Positions 12,812-18,249 of a DNA stretch of 48,089 bases are shown here, in pieces. The notes below the pieces were generated by a model that had not been told where the DNA came from, searched no databases, and was given only the letters and a program-made list of their open reading frames with translations. The position numbers were made by a program, and so were the translations under genes. The stretch is from the IMG/VR virus record IMGVR_UViG_3300047457_000623, positions 1 to 48,089 of that record; one strand, written 5' to 3'. The DNA comes from a virus. Numbering within the stretch: the first letter of the stretch is position 1; each line of letters opens with the position of its first letter.

Positions 12812-13012
12812 TTATAGGTCTGATACTTTTACAGCAATAGTAGCCCAACGATTTCCATTGAACCTAATTGAATAAGCCTGATAATCAGTACCTACCCATA
12901 CATCATCACGCTTTTCAGCAAAGTTTATTTCTCCACCCTGATATTTACGGGCAAAAGAAGTAGGTCTATAATACTGACCTACAAGTAAATCTTCAATTGA
13001 ATAACTTCTCAT
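12812..13012 (-). CDS. Small protein (66 aa), paralogue of 13864-14061
   Basis: 66 residues: YSIEDLLVGQYYRP, then AEKRDDVWVGTDYQAYSIRF. The same pattern (Y[ST]IExLLVGxxYR...AEK...VW...AY) occurs in the product of 13864-14061, so the two are paralogues. Likely a small beta domain; no name. AAGAAAGGAAATTC precedes the ATG. Confidence 0.74.
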   Translation of the reverse strand: MRSYSIEDLLVGQYYRPTSFARKYQGGEINFAEKRDDVWVGTDYQAYSIRFNGNRWATIAVKVSDL

Positions 13013-13042
13013 TGAATTTCCTTTCTTTATTTTCAGGCTTCT

Positions 13043-13134
13043 AGCCTACCATTTTCTACTGACAATTTCAAATCAGACACGCCGAAAATTTGTGAGAAAT
13101 TTCACAACGCCCGTAAAGTGTGACGTAATTCACA
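13043..13134 (-). promoter_or_regulatory. Promoter with two perfect Crp/GlxR-type operators
   Basis: TTGAAA (13071-13066), 17-bp spacer, TAGGCT (13048-13043). GACACGCC at 13076-13083 lies 4 bp upstream of the -35. TGTGAGAAATTTCACA (13091-13106) and TGTGACGTAATTCACA (13119-13134) are both perfect TGTGA-N6-TCACA palindromes, 28 bp apart, centred 55.5 and 83.5 bp from the end of the -10. Confidence 0.72.
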
Positions 13135-13135
13135 T

Positions 13136-13156
13136 TGTGGATAAACCTGTGGATAA
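13136..13156. other. Pair of DnaA boxes 12 bp apart
   Basis: TGTGGATAA at 13136-13144 and 13148-13156: two perfect DnaA boxes on the minus strand, head to tail with a 12-bp repeat. They begin 1 bp after the second Crp-type site. Confidence 0.65.
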
Positions 13157-13187
13157 CCCCTCGGGGCCCCATTGTTGAAATTTCAAC
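13157..13187. other. Hairpins after the 33-residue membrane peptide gene
   Basis: CCCC-T-CGGGG and the perfect 14-bp palindrome GTTGAAATTTCAAC (13174-13187) lie at the 3' end of the leftward unit that starts at 13849. They may mark its termination. Confidence 0.4.
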
Positions 13188-13288
13188 TAATTATTTTTTT
13201 GCTTACGATCCTTTAGCGAAAAATAAATTATCGCAATTATTGGAGAAAGCAAAAATAATTGAACAAGAGTTGTTAGAAATCTAATCAT
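13187..13288 (-). CDS. Small membrane peptide (33 aa)
   Basis: 33 residues: MIRFLTTLVQLFLLSPIIAI followed by IYF and a basic tail (SLKDRKQKNN). One transmembrane helix with a positively charged C-terminal tail, which would sit in the cytoplasm. The ATG overlaps the previous stop (ATGA), which supports it as a gene. Function unknown. Confidence 0.62.
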   Translation of the reverse strand: MIRFLTTLVQLFLLSPIIAIIYFSLKDRKQKNN

Positions 13289-13476
13289 ACAACAATTAGT
13301 CCTAACTCATCAATGCCACACGCTTTTTCAAATTTTGCTTTGTCAAATCTTTCGTTGTCACTTTGAAAGTATTGAGCGAATTCTTCTACTAAATCCTCAA
13401 AGACTTGTGGATGAATTTCATCCGCAAATCCTTTTAGAATATTAGAAGTTTTTACATAGTCTTTTCGTGTCATCAT
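13285..13476 (-). CDS. Hypothetical phage protein (63 aa)
   Basis: 63 residues: MTRKDYVKTSNILKGFADEI, then FEDLVEEFAQYFQSDNERFD and KAKFEKACG. I recall a family of small helical phage proteins with the same MTRKDY...DNxRFDxxxFxxACG pattern, but no function is known. Start at 13476 or 13473 (two ATG codons in a row). Confidence 0.74.
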   Translation of the reverse strand: MMTRKDYVKTSNILKGFADEIHPQVFEDLVEEFAQYFQSDNERFDKAKFEKACGIDELGLIVV

Positions 13477-13730
13477 TATTCATTCGCTCCTAACAAAATC
13501 CATGAATGAGTTGCGCCTTCATTGACACGCTCTAACTCAGAAAGAATTTCTGCTTTTGTCATTAGCGAAGGTCTGCCAAGTAATTCAGTAATAGCAGAGA
13601 TATTTAGAGCAATAAAATCCTCAGCAGGCAGGTTTTTGATAGCGCCTAAGAATGGCGAATGGTCAGCGATACGAGAGACGAAATTTATTCCGTCTGCTGT
13701 AAATTGATAATCTGTGTAATTTGTATTCAT
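13476..13730 (-). CDS. Hypothetical protein (84 aa)
   Basis: 84 residues starting MNTNYTDYQFTADGINFVSR, mixed alpha/beta. Its ATG overlaps the stop of the 39-residue gene (TAATG). A consensus-like promoter lies inside that upstream gene (13767-13795), so this gene can also be expressed separately. No domain recognised. Confidence 0.72.
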   Translation of the reverse strand: MNTNYTDYQFTADGINFVSRIADHSPFLGAIKNLPAEDFIALNISAITELLGRPSLMTKAEILSELERVNEGATHSWILLGANE

Positions 13731-13849
13731 TAGTTTTTACCTTTCTTTGGGTTTGTTGTTGATACAATTTTAGCGATTTTCTCTAAGTTTGTCAAGCGTT
13801 GCGCTTCTTGTTGCGCTTTGATTATTTCTTGAAATTCATGAAGTTTCAT
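13730..13849 (-). CDS. Small basic protein (39 aa)
   Basis: 39 residues: MKLHEFQEIIKAQQEAQRLT and a Lys-rich end (NPKKGKN). Helical, basic. GAAAGGAAATAAA precedes the ATG and the stop overlaps the next ATG. The coding DNA also holds a promoter. Confidence 0.62.
   Translation of the reverse strand: MKLHEFQEIIKAQQEAQRLTNLEKIAKIVSTTNPKKGKN
13767..13795 (-). promoter_or_regulatory. Promoter inside the 39-residue gene
   Basis: TTGACA (13795-13790), 17-bp spacer, TAAAAT (13772-13767). It would start a transcript about 30 bp before the 84-residue gene. Confidence 0.55.
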
Positions 13850-13863
13850 TTTTATTTCCTTTC

Positions 13864-14061
13864 TTAGTTATTCGCTACTGCTAAAGTGCGGTAGGTATAA
13901 CCACCATTCTGATTTCTAATTTCTACAAGATACGCCTCAGCGTTTTCATACCATACACAAGCAGGGTGTTTTTCTGCTGAGATGATTTCACCTGTTAGAG
14001 TTTTTGAGCGATAGATTTTTCCTACAAGTAGGTTTTCGATAGTGTAGATATTTGCTGACAT
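13864..14061 (-). CDS. Small protein (65 aa), paralogue of 12812-13012
   Basis: 65 residues: YTIENLLVGKIYRSKTLTGE, then AEKHPACVWYENAEAYLVEI and a terminal YRTLAV strand. Paralogous with the product of 12812-13012. AAAGGTGACAACTC precedes the ATG. Its promoter (14096-14124) also carries the GACACGCC box and a Crp-type site, as the paralogue's does, so the duplication seems to include the control region. Confidence 0.74.
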   Translation of the reverse strand: MSANIYTIENLLVGKIYRSKTLTGEIISAEKHPACVWYENAEAYLVEIRNQNGGYTYRTLAVANN

Positions 14062-14095
14062 GAGTTGTCACCTTTCTTTAGTTTCTAATAATTCT

Positions 14096-14161
14096 ATTAT
14101 TTCATATTTAGTTGTAAAAGTCAATTCGACACGCCATTGTGTCTGTGTGATTTATATCACT
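14096..14161 (-). promoter_or_regulatory. Promoter with GACACGCC box and Crp/GlxR-type operator
   Basis: TTGACT (14124-14119), 17-bp spacer, AATAAT (14101-14096). GACACGCC (14128-14135) lies 3 bp upstream of the -35. TGTGATTTATATCACT (14146-14161) has one mismatch, central TA, and is centred 57.5 bp from the end of the -10. It overlaps the stop of the upstream 30-residue gene. Confidence 0.68.
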
Positions 14162-14249
14162 CATGAACACATTTTGATTCAATTTCGTGTCCAAATTCTG
14201 AGACAAGTTCCTCATAGATTTCATCCATATAGTCTAAAAAGTCTGACAT
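14157..14249 (-). CDS. Small acidic peptide (30 aa)
   Basis: 30 residues: MSDFLDYMDEIYEELVSEFG, then a short Cys/His end. Very acidic helix. Clear ribosome site GAAAGG 8 nt before the ATG and a dedicated promoter upstream (14282-14310). Function unknown; the size and charge would suit a small protein inhibitor or DNA-mimic, which is speculation. Confidence 0.58.
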   Translation of the reverse strand: MSDFLDYMDEIYEELVSEFGHEIESKCVHE

Positions 14250-14281
14250 AGTTTTACCTTTCTTTAGTTTCTTACTCCGTA

Positions 14282-14369
14282 AGTCTAGCATATAAATCTC
14301 AAAAAAGCAAATCGACACGCCGTGTTTTGGAGAAATATTTTTGTGATCTTAAGCACACTGCGACACGCC
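14282..14369 (-). promoter_or_regulatory. Promoter with two GACACGCC boxes and a Crp/GlxR-type operator
   Basis: TTGCTT (14310-14305), 17-bp spacer, TAGACT (14287-14282) with extended -10 TGC. GACACGCC at 14314-14321 (part of palindrome ACACGCCGTGT) and again at 14362-14369. Between them TGTGATCTTAAGCACA (14342-14357), one mismatch, centred 67.5 bp from the end of the -10. Confidence 0.66.
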
Positions 14370-14418
14370 CGAGTGCGTCGGGGATTTTTTGCAGCATTTT
14401 TATTTACTGCAAAAAACT
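14368..14418. terminator. Hairpins between 14249 and 14422 genes
   Basis: CCCGA-GTGCG-TCGGG (14368-14382) followed by GATTTTTT would be a rho-independent terminator rightward. Next to it TTTTTTGCAG and CTGCAAAAAA form a 10-bp inverted repeat around a 12-nt loop (about 14385-14416), just past the stop of the leftward 49-residue gene. Confidence 0.5.
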
Positions 14419-14421
14419 TTT

Positions 14422-14571
14422 TTATTCTACAACATCTAGAACATCAAATACATCAAACTTTTTCAAATCGTTTTCTGATAACGAAAGAAAAATTTTGTTT
14501 AGATCAAATACAGCACCTAAGTCTGTATCAGATTCAGTTACAAAACTGATAAGAACATTTTTCTTAGTCAA
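14422..14571 (-). CDS. Small protein with TTG start (49 aa)
   Basis: 49 residues: TKKNVLISFVTESDTDLGAV, then LSLSENDLKKFDVFDVLDVV. Acidic with a hydrophobic C-terminal repeat-like end. I use TTG 14571 because GGAGG stands 8 nt upstream; there is no in-frame ATG. It overlaps the end of the upstream gene by 8 bp. Confidence 0.62.
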   Translation of the reverse strand: MTKKNVLISFVTESDTDLGAVFDLNKIFLSLSENDLKKFDVFDVLDVVE

Positions 14572-14773
14572 AGTAAATACCTCCTTTTACATCTTTATGA
14601 TTTACACAAACATTACCACGAGAAATTTCTACATGGCATTTGAAACAAAGCATTTTTACTTGATTAGTCATCAAGCCTAATTCAATGTTTATTTTTTCAT
14701 CAGTGGTGGCAGAATTGAAATCAACCCAACCAGCACCATTTTCATTTATACGAAAAATTTCTAATTTACTCAT
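14564..14773 (-). CDS. Small protein with a CxxC zinc-like motif (69 aa)
   Basis: 69 residues: MSKLEIFRINENGAGWVDFN, then MLCFKCHVEISRGNVCVNHK. CFKCH plus C and H ten or more residues later could bind one zinc ion. AAAGGATAACTAA precedes the ATG. No named family. A 19-bp direct repeat lies upstream. Confidence 0.7.
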   Translation of the reverse strand: MSKLEIFRINENGAGWVDFNSATTDEKINIELGLMTNQVKMLCFKCHVEISRGNVCVNHKDVKGGIYFD

Positions 14774-14821
14774 TTAGTTATCCTTTCTAAGATACTTACT
14801 TTTTATTTTGTTTTGCTGGGC

Positions 14822-14865
14822 GATTATTTGCTAGGCTCACCTTTCGGATTATTTGCTAGGCTCAC
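14822..14865. repeat. Two direct repeats of 19 bp
   Basis: GATTATTTGCTAGGCTCAC at 14822-14840 and 14847-14865, a 25-bp period, in the gap between the genes at 14564 and 14882. On the minus strand each copy ends with AAATAAT, -10-like. May be a doubled regulator site. Confidence 0.55.
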
Positions 14866-14881
14866 GCCATTTTATTTAGTT

Positions 14882-15154
14882 TTAGAGATTACAGGCAACC
14901 CCTCTACTATGAACACCTAATTCATAGTGATTTTTTGCTATGCAATTTTTTGATAATTCTTGAAATGATTTGCATTTCATTTCGTGATAGTTTATCCAAT
15001 TCTTATGAACAACTCTATCACAGATTTGGCAGAAGTGCCATTTCTGACCATGCTTTAGAACAACTTTATTTTCTACGATTTCGTAGCGTTCAACAAATTT
15101 AGCACTATGAGTGCAATTTATTTCTTTACATTTATTTTTTTGTAGTGTAGTCAT
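14882..15154 (-). CDS. Cys/His-rich zinc-finger-like protein (90 aa)
   Basis: 90 residues: MTTLQKNKCKEINCTHSAKF, then HFCQICDRVVHKNWINYHEM and KC. The CxxC with two following His and further Cys suggests one or two zinc sites; FCQICDRVVHKNWxxYH resembles treble-clef or HNH-like fingers but lacks a clear nuclease signature. ATG 15154 has AGAAAGGTAGG upstream; a much longer frame reaching 15355 would run through promoter elements and is not used. Driven from the divergent control region. Confidence 0.68.
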   Translation of the reverse strand: MTTLQKNKCKEINCTHSAKFVERYEIVENKVVLKHGQKWHFCQICDRVVHKNWINYHEMKCKSFQELSKNCIAKNHYELGVHSRGVACNL

Positions 15155-15188
15155 TTTCTGACCTACCTTTCTTTTATCTAATACAAGT

Positions 15189-15402
15189 ATTCTAGCAGGG
15201 GGGTCTGACATTTTCGAGGGTATAAAACGGACATTTAGGACTTTGTGAGGTAAGTCACATGTGACGTATGCCACATAAGTTATCCACATAGTTATCCACA
15301 GGGGGCGGTCCAATGTCCGATTTGTACTATTTAGAATGTGACCTAATTCACACACGACACGCCGTGTTAGAACTTGACTTTGTCGCCTATCTATGTTATT
15401 AT
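15189..15402. promoter_or_regulatory. Divergent control region: two promoters, three Crp/GlxR-type sites, two DnaA boxes, two GTCC elements
   Basis: Leftward -10 TAGAAT (15194-15189, extended TGC). Then a GTCC element (15220-15241), TGTGAGGTAAGTCACA (15244-15259, perfect), TGTGACGTATGCCACA (15260-15275, one mismatch, directly abutting), DnaA boxes TTATCCACA at 15280-15288 and 15292-15300 (12 bp apart), a second GTCC element (15308-15327), TGTGACCTAATTCACA (15337-15352, perfect), GACACGCC within ACACGCCGTGT (15356-15363), and the rightward promoter TTGACT (15374-15379), 17 bp, TATTAT (15397-15402). The rightward Crp-type site is centred 57.5 bp from the end of its -10. Confidence 0.75.
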
Positions 15403-15437
15403 TCTCCTATTAGAAAATAAAGAAAGGAAGTCTAAAA

Positions 15438-15551
15438 ATGGATAAAGTTAGACAAGATGAAATTCTCGCTCAGACACCTGAGCAGACCCTAGCAGATTAC
15501 GCTAGAATTGATGCGATTATCGCAAAAGGTACTTACTCACAAAGTAAGTGA
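15438..15551 (+). CDS. Small protein (37 aa), first gene of the rightward early set
   Basis: 37 residues: MDKVRQDEILAQTPEQTLAD and a helix ending AKGTYSQSK. Ribosome site AAAGGAAG 8 nt upstream of ATG and a strong promoter from the divergent region. Helical, no known family. Its stop overlaps the start of the next Crp-type site. Confidence 0.65.
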   Translation: MDKVRQDEILAQTPEQTLADYARIDAIIAKGTYSQSK

Positions 15552-15612
15552 CCTAAATCACAGGGGACACACCCCACAGACACCCCAAAATGTCAGTGGC
15601 AGGGTATAGAAT
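15547..15612 (+). promoter_or_regulatory. Rightward promoter with Crp/GlxR-type operator, weak -35
   Basis: AGTGACCTAAATCACA (15547-15562), one mismatch, central TA; TAGAAT -10 at 15607-15612. The centre-to-(-10 end) distance is again 57.5 bp. No -35 is visible at 17 bp, which would fit an activator-dependent promoter. Confidence 0.5.
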
Positions 15613-15637
15613 AAGATTACTAAAGAAAGGTAGCAAA

Positions 15638-15829
15638 ATGCTAACACTAAATTACACAATAGAAAAAGACGGAATTGAACTTTCCGAAATAAATAAACTT
15701 ATGCTCTCAGAGAGCCAAATAAATAACCTTATGGATAGCCTAGTATCACATGGCTACACAGTATTGGAAATGTCAGTAGAGAGTGATACCATTACTCCTA
15801 CAATACATTGGACAGAAAGGAATAACTAA
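15638..15829 (+). CDS. Hypothetical protein (63 aa)
   Basis: 63 residues: MLTLNYTIEKDGIELSEINK, then a helix and a C-terminal TPTIHW strand. ATG 15638 has AAAGAAAGG about 8 nt upstream; a longer frame from 15590 would start inside the promoter. No domain recognised. Confidence 0.7.
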   Translation: MLTLNYTIEKDGIELSEINKLMLSESQINNLMDSLVSHGYTVLEMSVESDTITPTIHWTERNN

Positions 15830-15830
15830 G

Positions 15831-15941
15831 ATGATAAACTCACTAACTAGAATAAATTGCGATGAATGTCATGGACATGGCGTTATCTTTTGGGGTAACG
15901 CAGAGGATTATGATGTTGAGCCTTGTGAGTGCGTGTTATGA
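15831..15941 (+). CDS. DnaJ-type half zinc-finger peptide (36 aa)
   Basis: 36 residues with CDECHGHG and a terminal CEC: the same CxxCxGxG plus CxC pattern as the product of 11989-12204, here in a minimal peptide. GAAAGGAATAACTAAG precedes the ATG. The last bases overlap the next gene (ATGA). Confidence 0.65.
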   Translation: MINSLTRINCDECHGHGVIFWGNAEDYDVEPCECVL

Positions 15942-16063
15942 CATACTCACATGAGCAACAATTACGATTAGCATGGATAACTAAATACGGAAGCCCAGCA
16001 GGGTATCACAAAGCAACACAACAAGAGAAAGAGAGAATACTAAATGAAAGTAACAATAACTAG
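15938..16063 (+). CDS. Small protein (41 aa)
   Basis: 41 residues: MTYSHEQQLRLAWITKYGSP, then AGYHKATQQEKERIL, a helix-turn-helix-like length but too short to call. Start overlaps the previous stop (ATGA), end overlaps the next gene by 20 bp. Confidence 0.6.
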   Translation: MTYSHEQQLRLAWITKYGSPAGYHKATQQEKERILNESNNN

Positions 16064-16229
16064 CATGAATGGAAAAGAAATGAGTATGGAAATTTCTCAC
16101 AAAGAAAATGTCTATTACTTTATTGAATTATATCGCAAATCACTAAAGAAAAATCAACGAGTAAAAATCACTTGCGACTTACTTGGCATTGACGGATATT
16201 TACAAGGCACAGCACCCATTAGAAATTAG
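16044..16229 (+). CDS. Hypothetical protein (61 aa)
   Basis: 61 residues: MKVTITSMNGKEMSMEISHK, then a basic helix (YRKSLKKNQRVKITC) and a last strand. Basic, possibly nucleic-acid binding. Last gene of the rightward early set, followed by a terminator. Confidence 0.7.
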   Translation: MKVTITSMNGKEMSMEISHKENVYYFIELYRKSLKKNQRVKITCDLLGIDGYLQGTAPIRN

Positions 16230-16268
16230 GTGGGTGGTAGTGCTATACGATCTACAATAAGAAAAGTG

Positions 16269-16295
16269 CTCACTATTTTTTGTGAGTATTTTTTT
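16269..16295 (+). terminator. Rho-independent terminator of the rightward early set
   Basis: CTCAC (16269-16273) and GTGAG (16282-16286) with an 8-nt loop, extended by weaker pairs, followed directly by TATTTTTTTT. The clearest intrinsic terminator in the window. Confidence 0.75.
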
Positions 16296-16372
16296 TATAT
16301 CACGTATCATTCATTTCTAAAAAATATTCAGATTTTTGTAAAATCGATTTTTAAAAATTTTTTCAGATTTGC

Positions 16373-16378
16373 TATAAT
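16373..16378 (+). promoter_or_regulatory. Extended -10 for the 46-residue gene
   Basis: TGC-TATAAT, 6 nt before ATG 16385. The -35 position is poor. Leaderless-type start. Confidence 0.55.
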
Positions 16379-16384
16379 AGATCT

Positions 16385-16525
16385 ATGACGGAAAAACCAC
16401 GGGATCTAGAATCAACACCTATACCTGAAATAGACAATGCAGGTAGAGAAAAGACTTGGCTACAGATAAACTCTGAAAACAAGTGTTCTTGCAATGGGTG
16501 TGTTTGTCAAACAACTAATCCTTGA
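16385..16525 (+). CDS. Small Cys-rich protein (46 aa)
   Basis: 46 residues: MTEKPRDLESTPIPEIDNAG, then CSCNGCVC near the C-terminus. The CxCxxCxC cluster suggests metal binding. No ribosome site; TATAAT ends 6 nt before ATG. Its last 11 bp overlap the end of the convergent HTH gene. Confidence 0.6.
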   Translation: MTEKPRDLESTPIPEIDNAGREKTWLQINSENKCSCNGCVCQTTNP

Positions 16526-16667
16526 AAATGCCATAAATTTCAAGATAGAATTCGACTTCATAAGCATTGTTTGCCTCATCGCACATTTCTGCGATTTCTT
16601 GAGTTGTTTTATTCATAACAACATACTGCTCTCTGAGCCAATCAGCATCTTTATATTTCGCTGACAC
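16515..16667 (-). CDS. Small HTH-like protein (50 aa)
   Basis: 50 residues from a GTG start: KYKDADWLREQYVVMNKTTQ, then EIAEMCD. The pattern K[DY]xxWLxxxYVxxxxTTxEIAxxC matches homeodomain-like helix-turn-helix modules found in phage nucleases and regulators. It could be a small DNA-binding protein or a remnant of a homing endonuclease. The GTG lies in the end of the HIT gene (17-bp overlap), with GAGG upstream. Confidence 0.6.
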   Translation of the reverse strand: MSAKYKDADWLREQYVVMNKTTQEIAEMCDEANNAYEVEFYLEIYGIFKD

Positions 16668-17190
16668 GATAAAAGTACCTCTTCTCTAAAAGTGCCTTAA
16701 CACTTTCCTCATCTATTTTACCATCACAATTAATATGAAAGTGCACATGCGGTATAGGTGGTTTGGTAGATTTTAAAGATATACTCAAACTGGATTCTGG
16801 CAAACCAGATACACGCATAATAGCCCATGCTGCCTTAATAATATAATCCAAAACCATATAGTCTTCATTTGTCTCAAATGTCTCTATATGTCGGACGGGA
16901 GATAAAAGAAGATGCGTATTCTTAGTTGGCCTAGCAGCATATGCAACTTCTATATAATCATCTACATATAGTTGAAGGTTTGGCTGATCTGCCACTAACT
17001 CTTTTATGTGGTTTGGTATATCTTCTTCTGACTTAGCATATTGTATTTCGCCAAGGATCCTAGTATATTCTTCCTTACTGTCCTGATATTTTCGTATTAT
17101 TTTATTTCCATATGCACGACGAATATCGTTTGGACAAAACATACATGATCCATCAATATAACCATATCTAATGGCTATTGGTGATACCAT
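16651..17190 (-). CDS. HIT-family nucleotide hydrolase/transferase-like protein
   Basis: 179 residues. PHVHFHIN at about 147-154 is the HIT signature (His-x-His-x-His), the third-His region being the catalytic site of dinucleoside polyphosphate hydrolases and GalT-type transferases. An N-terminal CMFC pair (residues 16-19) can bind zinc, as in many HIT proteins. HLLLSPVRHIETFE matches the family's substrate strand. Likely acts on nucleotide derivatives in the cytoplasm. No ribosome site before ATG 17190. Confidence 0.8.
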   Translation of the reverse strand: MVSPIAIRYGYIDGSCMFCPNDIRRAYGNKIIRKYQDSKEEYTRILGEIQYAKSEEDIPNHIKELVADQPNLQLYVDDYIEVAYAARPTKNTHLLLSPVRHIETFETNEDYMVLDYIIKAAWAIMRVSGLPESSLSISLKSTKPPIPHVHFHINCDGKIDEESVKALLEKRYFYRVSEI

Positions 17191-17199
17191 GGTTTTATA

Positions 17200-17373
17200 T
17201 TAAAAACCTAGTCTATCAGCGATCATTCCAGCAACAGAGACCAATCCAGGTCTATTCTGAACTAATGCTTCTTGCTTCTGTTCTTCTGTCATGTCTTTTG
17301 GGAGAGAGTTCTTAATACCTTCCTCTACCGTGTCGACTACTGCTGCTACGATCTTTTCTCTTGTTAGTTCCAC
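17200..17373 (-). CDS. Hypothetical protein (57 aa)
   Basis: 57 residues from a GTG: ELTREKIVAAVVDTVEEGIK, then SLPKDMTEEQKQEALVQNRP. Helical and acidic. The GTG follows the previous stop by 5 nt. No family recognised. Confidence 0.62.
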   Translation of the reverse strand: MELTREKIVAAVVDTVEEGIKNSLPKDMTEEQKQEALVQNRPGLVSVAGMIADRLGF

Positions 17374-17377
17374 TTTT

Positions 17378-17578
17378 TCACCATTTTCCTATCGGGCACT
17401 TAGCCCCTTTTAATGTTGTCTTAAGTTTCATAAAACAACCACACTTTTTACATTTTACCATACGTCTGTTAAACCATTCGCATGTATTGCATATCTCAAG
17501 ACGGGATTCAATTAGATCTTTATCGCTTCTAGGTTGCGATGGATCAAATAAGTCAGTGAACTTAACATCATCCGCCAT
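17378..17578 (-). CDS. Zinc-ribbon protein (66 aa), paralogue of 25374-25610
   Basis: 66 residues ending CKKCGCFMKLKTTLKGAKCP and IGKW, preceded by a CNTC pair. Two CxxC knuckles and the terminal CPxGKW are shared with the product of 25374-25610. The two genes lie on opposite strands 8 kb apart. The family is common in environmental phages; function unknown. Confidence 0.78.
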   Translation of the reverse strand: MADDVKFTDLFDPSQPRSDKDLIESRLEICNTCEWFNRRMVKCKKCGCFMKLKTTLKGAKCPIGKW

Positions 17579-17678
17579 ACTTTTTAATTATTGTTAGAAT
17601 ACCATAGGTGATTATTCCAGCCAATATCATTCCCGCCAAAATTTCAAACATGGTATCCATATTACCATATCTATCCAT
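17568..17678 (-). CDS. Small membrane peptide (about 27-36 aa)
   Basis: Frame encoding FEILAGMILAGIITYGILTI and a short basic end. One transmembrane helix with glycine spacing (GxxxAG). Starts possible at 17678, 17660 or 17651; none has a ribosome site. Overlaps the start of the zinc-ribbon gene by 11 bp. Lysis-related or a regulator are both possible. Confidence 0.5.
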   Translation of the reverse strand: MDRYGNMDTMFEILAGMILAGIITYGILTIIKKYGG

Positions 17679-17787
17679 ATATTGCAAGTATCTTGCATAT
17701 TTTATGGGTAGGGGTAGTTTGGATGTTTGGAGATCTATTTTCGCCGACGAAAAGATGCCAGAGTTTTTATTTTTTAAAAACGTCGCT

Positions 17788-17793
17788 TATAAT
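17788..17793 (+). promoter_or_regulatory. -10 box before the holin-like gene
   Basis: TATAAT at 17788-17793, 9 nt before ATG 17803, no -35 and no ribosome site. Confidence 0.5.
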
Positions 17794-17802
17794 ATATTCG
17801 TT

Positions 17803-18081
17803 ATGTTTGCCACAGAAGGAACCGCTCTCGTAATTGAAATAGTTATCGGAATTATTACTATTTTGGCTTTCGCTGCTGGTTCAATCCGTTGGCTTACAAA
17901 ACATTACTTCGACGAAATTAAAGCAGAACTAAAACCAAATTCTGGATCATCTATGAAAGACCAAGTTACTCGTTTAGAAGAAAAACAAAAAGATGCAGAA
18001 CTTGATAGAAAAGAAATACATCGTAAATTAGACCGTATGTACGACATTCTTTTGGAACACGTTTCTAATCATAATAAGTAA
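17803..18081 (+). CDS. Membrane protein with coiled coil, holin-like
   Basis: 92 residues. One transmembrane helix (ALVIEIVIGIITILAFAAGS, residues about 8-27), then a basic/acidic coiled coil (DQVTRLEEKQKDAELDRKEI and on). This one-helix plus coiled-coil layout occurs in DUF2746-like actinophage proteins near lysis genes; a holin or holin regulator is a fair guess. The endolysin gene is 8.7 kb downstream on the other strand. First gene of the long rightward block. Confidence 0.6.
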   Translation: MFATEGTALVIEIVIGIITILAFAAGSIRWLTKHYFDEIKAELKPNSGSSMKDQVTRLEEKQKDAELDRKEIHRKLDRMYDILLEHVSNHNK

Positions 18082-18249
18082 TATATATAATATATAAATA
18101 AATTTTATCTCTGAGGGAAAGTCCCCCCCTCCCCCCATAGATTTTTTATTACATCTAATGGTGGAGAGGGATTTTACATCTCTAGTGCAAAGTCCCCACA
18201 AACCCTATAAACACTATACCACAAAACTTTTTATCGTGCAAACAATACA
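18082..18249. other. Intergenic stretch, no gene seen
   Basis: AT-rich start with alternating TA, then a C-rich run near 18120-18137 and two AGTCCCC words (in the 18120s and 18190s). No open frame or clear hairpin with U-tract is seen. Confidence 0.5.

Noticed and set aside
14882-15355. Longer 157-codon version of the zinc-finger-like gene
   Set aside because: Its first 67 codons cover the promoter, Crp-type sites and DnaA boxes; a ribosome site precedes the inner ATG at 15154.
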